Shown here: positions 43,403-51,338 of the stretch, piece by piece
Numbering within the stretch: the first letter of the stretch is position 1
Layout of the letters: each line of letters begins with the position of its first letter
Source of the DNA: Sulfitobacter maritimus
GTDB taxonomy: Bacteria; Pseudomonadota; Alphaproteobacteria; Rhodobacterales; Rhodobacteraceae
Reading direction: 5' to 3'
DNA: 64,000 nt
Assembly: GCF_013346665.1 (NCBI RefSeq)
Contig: NZ_JABVBB010000034.1
Span: 186,001-250,000, forward strand
Notes under the pieces: model-generated
What the model saw: only the letters and a program-made list of their open reading frames with translations
Database searches by the model: none
What the model was told of the DNA's origin: nothing
Position numbers and translations under genes: made by a program

Positions 43403-45577
43403 ATGGACCGCGTTGCAATCGTTCATGAGAACTTCCTCCGTCGCGTTGCGGCGGGGGATTTTCCCGTTTCCACCTCCAATAAAAAGGCGCTTGATCGCGC
43501 CGCGTTGGAGCAGCTTTACCGCGCGCAGGTGCTGAGCCGTGCGCTCGATCTGCAAAGCCGCGTTATGCAGAAAGAAGGGCAGGGGTTTTATACCATCGGC
43601 TCCTCTGGCCATGAAGGCATGGCAGCGGTGGCAGCGGCGCTGCGGGTCGATGACATCGCCTTTCTGCACTACCGCGATGCCGCCTTTCAGATTGCCCGCG
43701 CCGATCAGGCAGACGGGCAGGACATGCTGCGCGACATGCTCTTGAGCTTTGCCTGTTCGGCAGAGGACCCGACCAGTGGCGGACGTCATAAGGTGTTGGG
43801 TTCGCGCCAGCTGATGATCCCGCCGCAGACTTCAACCATCGCCAGCCATCTGCCGAAAGCAGTGGGCGCCGCGCATTCCATCGGCATGGCGCGGCGCAAC
43901 CGGCCTGAACATGCGATCCTGCCCCGCGATGCGATTGCCATGTGCAGTTTTGGCGATGCCTCGGCCAACCACTCCACCGCGCAGGGGGCAATCAATGCGG
44001 CCTGTTGGACGGCGGTGCAGGGTGTGCCTTTGCCATTGCTCTTTGTCTGCGAGGACAATGGCATCGGGATTTCGACCAAGACGCCGACAGGCTGGATCAA
44101 AGCGTCGATGTCGGCAAGACCGGAGCTGAAGTATTTTGAGGGGGACGGGCTGGACCTCCATGCGGCATATGCTGCGGCCAAGGACGCAGCGGATTACGTG
44201 CGGGTGCATCGCAAGCCGGCTTTCCTGCATCTGCGCACCGTGCGGCTTTATGGCCATGCCGGGGCGGATGTGGCGACGTCGTATCTGCCGAAAGCTGAGG
44301 TTGAAGCGGATGAGGCGAATGATCCGCTGTTGCATTCCGCACGCCTTTTGGTCGAAGCCGGGATGACCGCTGAGGAGGCGCTCTCGATCTACCGCGACAC
44401 GCAGGATGCGGTGGCGAAGGCCGCTGATGAGGTGGTCAAACGTCCACGGCTGAAGACAGCGTCGGATGTCATGGCAAGCCTCGTGCCGCCCAAGCGGGAC
44501 TGTGCGCTGAGCAACGGGCCGAGTGCCGAGGTTCGGAGCGAGACCTTCGGCAGCGATATGGCACAGATGGACAACCCCCAGCCTATGTCGCGTCTGATCA
44601 ACTGGGCGCTGCATGACCTGATGCTGGCACATCCAGAGACCATGTTGATGGGCGAGGATGTGGGCCGCAAAGGGGGCGTTTATGGCGTCACCCAGAAGTT
44701 GCAGAGCCGCTTTGGGCCGGGGCGGGTGATTGATACCTTGCTGGACGAGCAGAGCATTCTGGGGCTGGCCATCGGCATGGCGCATAACGGGTTCATCCCG
44801 ATGCCCGAGATCCAGTTCCTCGCCTATCTGCACAACGCCGAGGACCAGTTGCGCGGGGAGGCGGCGACTTTGCCGTTCTTCTCCAATGGGCAGTGGAGCA
44901 ACCCGATGGTGCTGCGCATCGCGGGGCTCGGCTATCAGAAAGGCTTTGGCGGGCATTTCCACAACGACAACTCGCTGGCCGTGCTGCGGGACATTCCGGG
45001 GATCATTATCGCCTGTCCCTCGACCGGGGATGAAGCTGCGATGATGCTGCGCGAGGCGCATCGTTTGGCGCGTGAGGAGCAGCGCGTGGTGGTCTTTGTC
45101 GAGCCGATTGCGCTCTATCCGATGCGCGACCTGATGGAAGCCGGGGATGGCGGCTGGATGCGGCGCTACCCCGCACCGGATCAGCGGATTGGGCTGGGCG
45201 AGGTTGGTGTCAGTGGCGACGGTGCTGATCTGGCAATCGTGAGCTATGGCAACGGCCATTATCTGAGCCAGCAGGCCGCGCATGATTTGGCAGAGCAGGG
45301 GGTGAACGCGCGGGTCATCGATCTGCGTTGGCTGGCACCTTTGCCCGAAGAGGCGCTGATGGCGGCGATTGGGGACCGGCCTGTGCTTATCGTCGATGAA
45401 TGCCGCCGCACCGGTGGGCAGGCAGAAGGGCTGATGGCGCTGATGGCCGAACGCGGTGTCACGCAATTTGCACGGCTGACGGCGGAGGACAGTTTCATCG
45501 CCACGGGGCCGGCCTATGCCGCGACCTTGCCCTCACGGGAGGGGATTGTGGCCGCTGCGAAAGACTTGTTGGGATAA
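43403..45577 (+). CDS. Fused alpha-beta E1 component of a 2-oxoacid dehydrogenase
   Basis: A 724-residue fusion. The alpha half (about 1-370) has the thiamine-diphosphate motif CSFGDASANHSTAQGAINAA ... CEDNGIGIST; the beta half (about 395-724) has MLMGEDVGRKGGVYGVTQ, PEIQFLAYLHNAEDQLRGEA and VVFVEPIALYP, as in branched-chain E1-beta. Together they would decarboxylate a 2-oxoacid such as 2-oxoisovalerate and acylate an E2 lipoyl domain. No E2 or E3 gene is adjacent, so partners must lie elsewhere. ATG at 43403 has GAGAGG 4 bases before it; a GARNF-type upstream ATG (43373) is less likely. Two terminators follow. Confidence 0.87.
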   Translation: MDRVAIVHENFLRRVAAGDFPVSTSNKKALDRAALEQLYRAQVLSRALDLQSRVMQKEGQGFYTIGSSGHEGMAAVAAALRVDDIAFLHYRDAAFQIARADQADGQDMLRDMLLSFACSAEDPTSGGRHKVLGSRQLMIPPQTSTIASHLPKAVGAAHSIGMARRNRPEHAILPRDAIAMCSFGDASANHSTAQGAINAACWTAVQGVPLPLLFVCEDNGIGISTKTPTGWIKASMSARPELKYFEGDGLDLHAAYAAAKDAADYVRVHRKPAFLHLRTVRLYGHAGADVATSYLPKAEVEADEANDPLLHSARLLVEAGMTAEEALSIYRDTQDAVAKAADEVVKRPRLKTASDVMASLVPPKRDCALSNGPSAEVRSETFGSDMAQMDNPQPMSRLINWALHDLMLAHPETMLMGEDVGRKGGVYGVTQKLQSRFGPGRVIDTLLDEQSILGLAIGMAHNGFIPMPEIQFLAYLHNAEDQLRGEAATLPFFSNGQWSNPMVLRIAGLGYQKGFGGHFHNDNSLAVLRDIPGIIIACPSTGDEAAMMLREAHRLAREEQRVVVFVEPIALYPMRDLMEAGDGGWMRRYPAPDQRIGLGEVGVSGDGADLAIVSYGNGHYLSQQAAHDLAEQGVNARVIDLRWLAPLPEEALMAAIGDRPVLIVDECRRTGGQAEGLMALMAERGVTQFARLTAEDSFIATGPAYAATLPSREGIVAAAKDLLG

Positions 45578-45587
45578 GCGCGGCAAT

Positions 45588-45619
45588 AAGGCCCGGAACC
45601 AAGGTGCCGGGCCTTTTTT
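45588..45619 (+). terminator. Intrinsic terminator 1 after the E1 gene
   Basis: AAGGCCCGG (45588-45596) pairs with CCGGGCCTT (45607-45615), followed by TTTT. First of two tandem terminators after the fused E1 gene. Confidence 0.88.
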
Positions 45620-45631
45620 GACTGACGTAAG

Positions 45632-45677
45632 GGCCGCCACGATCGCAACAAATGTTGCAGCATCGTGGCGGCCTTTT
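45632..45677 (+). terminator. Intrinsic terminator 2 after the E1 gene
   Basis: GGCCGCCACGAT (45632-45643) pairs perfectly with ATCGTGGCGGCC (45662-45673); inside it GCAAC (45645-45649) pairs with GTTGC (45654-45658). TTTTCTTT follows on the plus strand. The T-run suits the plus-strand gene; it also lies at the end of the minus-strand uronate dehydrogenase gene (stop at 45691). Confidence 0.85.
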
Positions 45678-45690
45678 CTTTGACCTATGA

Positions 45691-46533
45691 TCAGGTCTCT
45701 TTCTTGTCGTTGACGATTGTCATCTGCGCCAGACCGCTTTCGCCCAGATCGACCTTAGCAAAGGGGCCGCCGTGGCACATCTGGCCGGGGTCGGTGATGT
45801 CGACCGGGCCTTCTTCGGCCAGCACTTTTTCAGCGAATTGCTCGGCGTTGTCCTTGGGGCGGTAGCCCAAGAAAGAGGCCTTGGAATTGTCCACCGGGGC
45901 GCGGTCGTTGTTGGACACGCCATAGATGACCGAGAAGCCGACCGAAGGCGTGTCGACCGCGCGGGTCACCAGTTGGATCAGATCGTCATAGCTCAGCCAC
46001 GAGCCAAGCGCGCGGGAATTGTTGACCTGTGCGGCGCTCAAGATGCGCAGATGCACGGATTCCAACTGGCGCTTGTCCCAATACATGGAGCCCAGGTCTT
46101 CGGTGAAGCATTTGGCGAGACCGTAGAAAGTGTCGGGCTTGTGCGGGGCGTCGATGCCGATGAAGTCGGATTTCTTATGCATCCCGACCGCGTGGATCGA
46201 CGAGGCATAGACCACGCGGCGCGCGCCCGCTTGATAGGCCGCTTCCCACACGTTGTAGGAGCCGACGAAGTTCGGGCCGAGCAGCTCCATGAAAGGCTTT
46301 TCATCCACGATGGCGCCGAAATGCACCACCATGTCGGCACCTTCGATCAGCGGCGCGATCTGGTCGTATTCCGCAAGATCGGCCTTGGCGTAGCGCTCGC
46401 CTTCGTAGAGCTTACCAATGTCGTCAGCGATGTCGGTACTGACCAGCTCCTCGCACATCGCGGCCAGCGGTTCGCGCAGGTAGGAGCCGAGCCGTCCGGC
46501 GGCGCCTGTCAGGACCAGTTTCTTGAATTTCAT
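45691..46533 (-). CDS. udh: NAD-dependent uronate dehydrogenase-type epimerase/dehydratase family protein
   Basis: A 280-residue extended short-chain dehydrogenase. GAAGRLGSYL (about 10-19) is the NAD-binding Gly motif and YGLAKCFTEDLG holds the catalytic Tyr-x3-Lys, with SSIHAVG as the Ser position; this set matches uronate dehydrogenases, which oxidise galacturonate or glucuronate to the aldaric acid lactone. Other sugar dehydratases of the fold remain possible. It starts at an ATG (46533) with AGGATAACGAG upstream, 12 bases after the preceding aldolase gene ends. As the last gene of a three-gene operon it fits an aldarate route. Confidence 0.8.
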   Translation of the reverse strand: MKFKKLVLTGAAGRLGSYLREPLAAMCEELVSTDIADDIGKLYEGERYAKADLAEYDQIAPLIEGADMVVHFGAIVDEKPFMELLGPNFVGSYNVWEAAYQAGARRVVYASSIHAVGMHKKSDFIGIDAPHKPDTFYGLAKCFTEDLGSMYWDKRQLESVHLRILSAAQVNNSRALGSWLSYDDLIQLVTRAVDTPSVGFSVIYGVSNNDRAPVDNSKASFLGYRPKDNAEQFAEKVLAEEGPVDITDPGQMCHGGPFAKVDLGESGLAQMTIVNDKKET

Positions 46534-46545
46534 CTCGTTATCCTT

Positions 46546-47325
46546 TCATGTCTTTGAAATCTTGTCGCGCATGGCAGCGTGCAGCGCATCTGCACCGCGT
46601 GCCAGCAGCCCCGCATCGGTGCCGCAGGCGACAAAGGTGAAGCCGTCGTTCAGCAGCTCAGCCGCGAAATCGGGGTCAGTAACCAGGGTGCCGACGGGAA
46701 TGCCTTTGTCCATCAAGAGCTTGGCCGCCGGGCGGATCACTTCCCAAATCTCGGGATGCATGGTTTGGCCCAGATGGCCCATGTCCGCGCCTATGTCTGC
46801 CGGGCCGAAGAAAATACCATCGATCCCCTCAACCTCGGCAAAGGCGGCGGCGTTTTCCACGGCGGCGCGGGTTTCAAGCTGGATCAGGATCGCGGTCTGG
46901 TTCTCAACCTCGGCGTAGTAGTCTTCGATCCGGCCAAAGTGGTTGGCGCGGTTCAGCCCTGCCACCCCACGAACGCCGCGCGGCGGATAGCGGCAGGCAG
47001 CGACAGCGGCGCGGGCTTCCTCTGGGGTTTGGACCATCGGAAACAGCAGCCCCGGCGCGCCGAGGTCCATCAGCCGTTTGACCTTGACCGCATCGTTCCA
47101 ATCGGGCCGCACAAGCGCAGTGGTCTCACTTCCCGAAAACGCCTGAAGCTGGCCCAGCACCGATTTCATATCGCTCGGCGCATGTTCCATATCGAGCAGC
47201 ACCCAGTCATAGCCCGCGTGGGCCACCACTTCGGCGGCATAGCCGTCCGACAGCGACGACCAAAGGCCCAACTGCTTTTCACCGGCGCGGAGTGCCGCGA
47301 GGAATTTGTTCTGGGGGAGTTTCAT
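46546..47325 (-). CDS. HpcH/HpaI family aldolase
   Basis: A 259-residue metal-dependent class II aldolase. WVLLDMEHAPSD has the conserved His/Glu region; QLETRAAVENAAAFAEVEGIDGIFFGPADIGADMG contains the Glu (QLE) and Asp (GPAD) metal ligands. Members cleave 2-keto-3-deoxyglucarate or 4-hydroxy-2-oxoacids to pyruvate and an aldehyde. Its start codon overlaps the stop of the upstream FAD-oxidoreductase gene by 4 bases (ATGA), so the pair is co-translated. With uronate dehydrogenase in the same operon, a 2-dehydro-3-deoxyglucarate aldolase (GarL) role is attractive but inferred. Confidence 0.85.
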   Translation of the reverse strand: MKLPQNKFLAALRAGEKQLGLWSSLSDGYAAEVVAHAGYDWVLLDMEHAPSDMKSVLGQLQAFSGSETTALVRPDWNDAVKVKRLMDLGAPGLLFPMVQTPEEARAAVAACRYPPRGVRGVAGLNRANHFGRIEDYYAEVENQTAILIQLETRAAVENAAAFAEVEGIDGIFFGPADIGADMGHLGQTMHPEIWEVIRPAAKLLMDKGIPVGTLVTDPDFAAELLNDGFTFVACGTDAGLLARGADALHAAMRDKISKT

Positions 47326-48524
47326 ATCACGGCCTTTTCGATGAATTTCTCGGACCGTGTGATGCGCCCATAGTCCAGCGGCGTGAGGTCAAGCGTGCGG
47401 TAAGCGCCGTGGGTGATTAACTCGGCAGTGCCGCGCCCGATAGCGGGCGCCTGTTGCAACCCATGGCCGGAAAACCCGTTCATAAAGACGAAGTTCTCAA
47501 CCTTGTCATGCCGCCCCAGAATCGCGTTTTGGTCCACGGTGTTAAAGGCATAATGCCCGACCCATTCGTTGATCACCTTAACCCGTTCAAATGCCGGAAC
47601 GCGGGTGGCGATGGCGGGCCAGACCTTTTGTTCCCAGATCGAATGGTCAAACGCAAAGTCGTCATAGGCCACATCGACATCCTCATCAGGCGGGCAGCCT
47701 GCCATGTAGTATTTGCCTTCTTGCCGCATATGCACGCCGCTGGGGTCGATGGTCAGCGGCAGGTCCATTTCCAGCGGCTCGGCGGCATCAAAGATGAAGG
47801 TATAGCGTTTGCGTGGCACCACGGGGAGGGCGATCCCCGCCATCTGCGCCGTCGCCGCCGCGCGCGGGCCGGAGGCGTTGACGACGGTCCCGCAGGACAC
47901 TGTCGCACCGGATTTCAGCGTCACCGCGTCCACAGCACTGCCCGCCGCGTTCAGGGTCATGCCCGTCACCTCGTCATGGGCGAAGGTAACACCGCGCCGC
48001 TTGGCCATGCGTTTGAACCAGTCAAACATGGTGCCGCCGTCAAAATAGCCTTCGTCAACGGTGTTGTGATTGCCCGCGATAATGTCGTCGAGCATGTAAA
48101 ACGGATAGCGTGCGCCAAGTTCCTCGGCGGTCATATGTTTGGTATGCGCGCCCATCGCGGCTTGGATCGCCTGTGTCTCGCGCAGGGTTTCGGCAAATTC
48201 TGGCGTAGCAGCAAGGTAGAGGTAGCCAAAGCTCTGCAAGGCAAGCTCCGGCACTTCGGGATCGTCATGCATGAAGTGGCGGAAGTTCTTGATGAACTCG
48301 GCCCCGAACTGCGAAATCTGGATGTTCACGCGGCTGCTGAACTGCTGGCGGATGCAGGAGTTCGTATGGCTGGTCGAGGCGAATTCATAGGTCGGGTCAC
48401 GCTCAACCACCAGAATACTGCCATCGAACCCCGGCGTGTTCGTCAGCCACCAAGCCAGCGCCGACCCATAGATCGCACCGCCCACGATCACCACGTCATA
48501 AGACGGTTTTAGCCCGTTATTCAT
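47322..48524 (-). CDS. FAD-dependent oxidoreductase (DAO family)
   Basis: A 400-residue glycine/D-amino-acid oxidase-type flavoprotein. The N-terminal dinucleotide-binding motif reads VVIVGGAIYGSALAWWL, with the third glycine position shifted, followed by the ERDPTYEFASTS segment typical of the family, and GHGLQQAPAIGRGTAEL near the C-terminus. It oxidises a C-N bond or hydroxyacid substrate with FAD; the exact one is unknown. GGGGAG lies 7 bases before the ATG at 48524 (a second ATG at 48530 is less well spaced). It is the first gene of the operon with the aldolase and uronate dehydrogenase. Confidence 0.85.
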   Translation of the reverse strand: MNNGLKPSYDVVIVGGAIYGSALAWWLTNTPGFDGSILVVERDPTYEFASTSHTNSCIRQQFSSRVNIQISQFGAEFIKNFRHFMHDDPEVPELALQSFGYLYLAATPEFAETLRETQAIQAAMGAHTKHMTAEELGARYPFYMLDDIIAGNHNTVDEGYFDGGTMFDWFKRMAKRRGVTFAHDEVTGMTLNAAGSAVDAVTLKSGATVSCGTVVNASGPRAAATAQMAGIALPVVPRKRYTFIFDAAEPLEMDLPLTIDPSGVHMRQEGKYYMAGCPPDEDVDVAYDDFAFDHSIWEQKVWPAIATRVPAFERVKVINEWVGHYAFNTVDQNAILGRHDKVENFVFMNGFSGHGLQQAPAIGRGTAELITHGAYRTLDLTPLDYGRITRSEKFIEKAVI

Positions 48525-48776
48525 GCACATTCTCCCCTTGCGCAATCCCCTCGCGAACTGGGTAGCCTAAGCATTGGGGGGCTGCAATCTTTGTGAATGC
48601 AGAAGTGTATTTTCGTTTTACCGCGAAGGGTTGCGCGGATGTGGGCGGATGGGGCAGGGTGGTAAAGGATCTGTCAGACCCGCGCGGCCACGTTGACTTT
48701 TGCAGCGGGCGTCTCACTTTGAAAAGCGGGCGACAGTCATGCCGCCTGATCCTCTGACCACCTAAGGGAGTGGCCT

Positions 48777-49325
48777 TTGAACAGTGACCGTGACGAGATT
48801 GAGCGTTTGATTGCGCAGGTGGCGATGGGTGATCGTGCGGCCTTTGAGGCGCTTTATGATCGGGTGTCGGCGAAACTCTTTGGGGTCAGCCTGCGTGTGT
48901 TGGAGACACGGGCCGCAGCAGAGGACGCCATGCAGGACACATTCGTCAAAATCTGGAACAACGCGGACCGCTATCAGGCGAATGGCCTGTCGCCAATGAC
49001 ATGGTTAATCACTATCGCCCGCAACACTGCGATTGATCGGTTGCGTGCGCGGCGCAAAGGGCAACAGGATATCGATACGCCGGGGTTGGAACTGGCTGCA
49101 CCGGGGCCGAGCCCGGAGCAATCTGCCGTCGCCTCTTCAGAAGCCGCCAAGCTCACTGGATGTTTGGACCAGTTAGAGGCCGACCGAGGCGCTGCGGTGC
49201 GCGGTGCTTATCTGGACGGTGACAGCTATGCCGATCTGGCCGCACGGTTCAACGTGCCACTGAATACCATGCGCACTTGGCTGCGGCGCGGGTTGCTAAG
49301 CCTGCGGGAGTGTATGAGCCTATGA
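48777..49325 (+). CDS. ECF-type RNA polymerase sigma factor
   Basis: A 182-residue group 4 sigma factor. Region 2 is at about 20-90 (FEALYDRVSAKLFGVSLRVL, DAMQDTFVKIWNNADRYQANGLSPMTWLITIARNTAIDRLRARR) and region 4 at about 125-180 (LTGCLDQLEADRGAAVRGAYLDGDSYADLAARFNVPLNTMRTWLRRGLLSL). It directs RNA polymerase to stress genes. The start is a TTG at 48777 with AAGGGAG 6 bases upstream. The next gene, an anti-sigma factor, overlaps by 4 bases. The 252-base upstream gap is shared with the divergent FAD-oxidoreductase operon and must contain its promoter. Confidence 0.9.
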   Translation: MNSDRDEIERLIAQVAMGDRAAFEALYDRVSAKLFGVSLRVLETRAAAEDAMQDTFVKIWNNADRYQANGLSPMTWLITIARNTAIDRLRARRKGQQDIDTPGLELAAPGPSPEQSAVASSEAAKLTGCLDQLEADRGAAVRGAYLDGDSYADLAARFNVPLNTMRTWLRRGLLSLRECMSL

Positions 49326-50014
49326 GCGATCACCCCACCATACCGCCCGAAGACGACGACATGCTGGCCGCCGAAGTGGCGCTTGGATTAACCGAGGGCG
49401 ACGAGCGGGCCGCGGCTCGGACCCGTATGCTGCAAGACCGTAGCTTTGCGCGGCGCGTGGCCGATTGGCAGGAGCGTTTTGCTCCCATGGCCGAAGACAT
49501 CGCGCCAGTAAGCCCGCCCAAAGGGGCGCGTAAAGCCCTGATGTCACGGCTCTTTCCGGCGCGGCGCGTGCCCTTAATGCAGCGGCTTTGGGTCTGGCAG
49601 GGGATCAGCTTTGCTGCTTTGGCCACGGTTGCCTTCCTCGCCCTGCCGCTGTTGCAAGATCCGGGCGAACAGGCGCCGGATGATGTTTATGCCGCCCGCA
49701 TGGTGGCTGAGGACAGCGCGTTAGAACTGCTTGCCGTGATGGATATGGCACGTGGGGACATTGCTCTGCGCCGGGTCTCTGGCACCGCGCCAGAGGGTCG
49801 GGTGTTGGAGCTTTGGGCGATCCTGCCAGACCGTGCGCCGATCTCTTTGGGCGTCTTGCCTGAGGGTGACGTGAACCGCGTGGCTTTGCCTGCTGATCTG
49901 GCCCCTGAGGCCGCACAGATCACGCTGGCGATCACCGATGAGCCGCCGGGCGGCGCTCCGGGCGGGGTGCCGACGGGCGCGGTCATGGCGGCCGGAGCGG
50001 TTGCTGAGTTGTAA
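49322..50014 (+). CDS. Membrane anti-sigma factor (RskA-like)
   Basis: A 230-residue protein with a cytoplasmic N-terminal part (about 1-90, DDDMLAAEVALGLTEGDERAAARTRMLQDRSFARRVADW), one membrane span (about 94-114, WVWQGISFAALATVAFLALPLL) and a periplasmic C-terminal part. This is the layout of the RskA/anti-sigma K type, which holds the sigma factor at the membrane until a periplasmic signal leads to its release. It lacks the HxxxCxxC zinc motif of ZAS-type anti-sigmas. The start overlaps the sigma gene by 4 bases. The periplasmic half ends in a Gly/Pro-rich tail, ITDEPPGGAPGGVPTGAVMAA. Confidence 0.85.
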   Translation: MSDHPTIPPEDDDMLAAEVALGLTEGDERAAARTRMLQDRSFARRVADWQERFAPMAEDIAPVSPPKGARKALMSRLFPARRVPLMQRLWVWQGISFAALATVAFLALPLLQDPGEQAPDDVYAARMVAEDSALELLAVMDMARGDIALRRVSGTAPEGRVLELWAILPDRAPISLGVLPEGDVNRVALPADLAPEAAQITLAITDEPPGGAPGGVPTGAVMAAGAVAEL

Positions 50015-50179
50015 GGGGCAGCACCTGCGCGATAGCGCCGGTGTTCTTTTTAAAGCAAGCGGATACAAACACTTAAAAGAAATCCGCGATTTTCTGAACT
50101 TTCCTGAAACTCCGTTCTCCTTCGCTTCGTGGGTTCAGCATCGCCGCCCACAACGGGGGGCATCTGAGGAGGAAACCCA

Positions 50180-50734
50180 ATGATCAATTTCAAAACACTC
50201 GCCGCTGTAACCGCCACCGCTGCCTTGTTCGCCACTGGCGCGATTGCTGCCAACCCGCAAGTCGGCGGTGCAGATATGTTCGAGAATAAGAACATCGTCG
50301 AAAACGCCGTGAACTCCGCCGATCACACGACGCTGGTCGCCGCTGTGAAAGCCGCCGGTCTGGTTGATACGCTGGCCTCCGAAGGCCCCTTCACCGTTTT
50401 CGCGCCCGTGAATGACGCCTTTGCGGCACTGCCCGCCGGCACCGTCGACACGCTGCTGAAGCCTGAAAACAAAGACATGCTGACCAAAGTGCTGACCGCC
50501 CATGTTGTCGCCGGCAAATGGTCCGCTGCTGACATCGCCGCCAAGGCCCGCGCCTCCAGCGATGGTTTCTACCACTTCAACGCCGTTTCCGGCGATGCGC
50601 TGTCGGCGCAAGTCAAAGGCAACAACGTCTATATCATCGACGAAAGCGGCAATGCCTCACGCGTGACTATCGCAGATGTGAACCAGTCCAATGGGGTGAT
50701 CCACGTTGTAAACTCTGTGCTTGTCCCCAAGTAA
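50180..50734 (+). CDS. Secreted fasciclin-domain protein
   Basis: A 184-residue protein with a signal peptide (MINFKTLAAVTATAALFATGAIAA) and one FAS1 domain (about 40-184) with the family motif FTVFAPVNDAFAALP and the H-box-like LTAHVVAGK. These exported proteins mediate adhesion or bind small molecules. The 165-base gap upstream holds a short dyad, GCGGAT...ATCCGC (50059-50087), which may end the anti-sigma transcript. The ATG at 50180 has an excellent GAGGAGG site. Association of FAS1 genes with ECF sigma and RskA anti-sigma genes is common in roseobacters and suggests it is a target of the sigma factor. Confidence 0.88.
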   Translation: MINFKTLAAVTATAALFATGAIAANPQVGGADMFENKNIVENAVNSADHTTLVAAVKAAGLVDTLASEGPFTVFAPVNDAFAALPAGTVDTLLKPENKDMLTKVLTAHVVAGKWSAADIAAKARASSDGFYHFNAVSGDALSAQVKGNNVYIIDESGNASRVTIADVNQSNGVIHVVNSVLVPK

Positions 50735-50802
50735 GGCCTAAGGTTTGGCGGGGTGCATATGCTGCGGCCCGCCACTCAACCCATCCCATCGGAGGAAACA
50801 AA

Positions 50803-51285
50803 ATGAACAGACGTCACTTTCTGACATCGACCATTCTGGGCGCAACCGCCGCGGGGTTGGGTGCGCGCGCAGGCGCAGCGGCCTATGTAGAGGGGGATTT
50901 TGAGATCACCCGCACCGAGGCCGAATGGCGCGCCATGCTGAGCGACCTTGAATATGCCGTAATGCGCGAAGGCGACACCGAGCGGGCCTTCACCAGCCCC
51001 CTGAACGACGAGACCCGCCCCGGCACATTCAACTGCAAAGGCTGCGATCAGCCGCTCTACGACGCCGCCACCAAGTTCGACAGTGGCACCGGCTGGCCAA
51101 GCTTTTACCAGCCGCTTGAAAACGCGGTTGAGACGATGCCCGACAATTCCTTCTTTATCCGCCGGACAGAAGTGCATTGTGACCGATGCGGCAGCCATCT
51201 GGGCCATGTCTTTGACGATGGGCCAGAGCCGACAGGCAAACGGCATTGCATCAACGGGGTGTCGTTGACCTTCGCAGCGGCCTAA
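50803..51285 (+). CDS. msrB: Peptide-methionine (R)-S-oxide reductase with Tat-like signal
   Basis: A 160-residue enzyme reducing methionine-R-sulfoxide in damaged proteins. The zinc site is CKGCDQP and CDRCGSH (four Cys), and the catalytic Cys is at about residue 149 in RHCINGVSL. Unusually, it begins MNRRHFLTSTILGATAAG, a twin-arginine-type (NRRHFL) export signal, so it should act in the periplasm. GGAGG precedes the ATG at 50803. Being the last gene after the sigma, anti-sigma and fasciclin genes, it supports an oxidative envelope-stress module. The terminator lies 25 bases downstream. Confidence 0.92.
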   Translation: MNRRHFLTSTILGATAAGLGARAGAAAYVEGDFEITRTEAEWRAMLSDLEYAVMREGDTERAFTSPLNDETRPGTFNCKGCDQPLYDAATKFDSGTGWPSFYQPLENAVETMPDNSFFIRRTEVHCDRCGSHLGHVFDDGPEPTGKRHCINGVSLTFAAA

Positions 51286-51310
51286 AGGCAATCTGTTGGA
51301 AACTTACCTG

Positions 51311-51332
51311 CGCGCCCCTTGGGGCGCGTTTT
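51311..51332 (+). terminator. Intrinsic terminator of msrB
   Basis: CGCGCCCC (51311-51318), TT, GGGGCGCG (51321-51328), TTTT: a perfect 8-bp stem with a minimal loop. Ends msrB; hrpB, convergent, stops at 51339. Confidence 0.85.
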
Positions 51333-51338
51333 GTCGTT

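Noticed and set aside
43832..45466. A 544-residue minus-strand frame opposite the fused E1 gene
   Set aside because: No domains and no start signal; the plus-strand gene has complete TPP-enzyme motifs.
50059..50087. A strong terminator after the anti-sigma gene
   Set aside because: The stem is only 6 bp with a 17-base loop, so it was mentioned within the fasciclin entry but not called.
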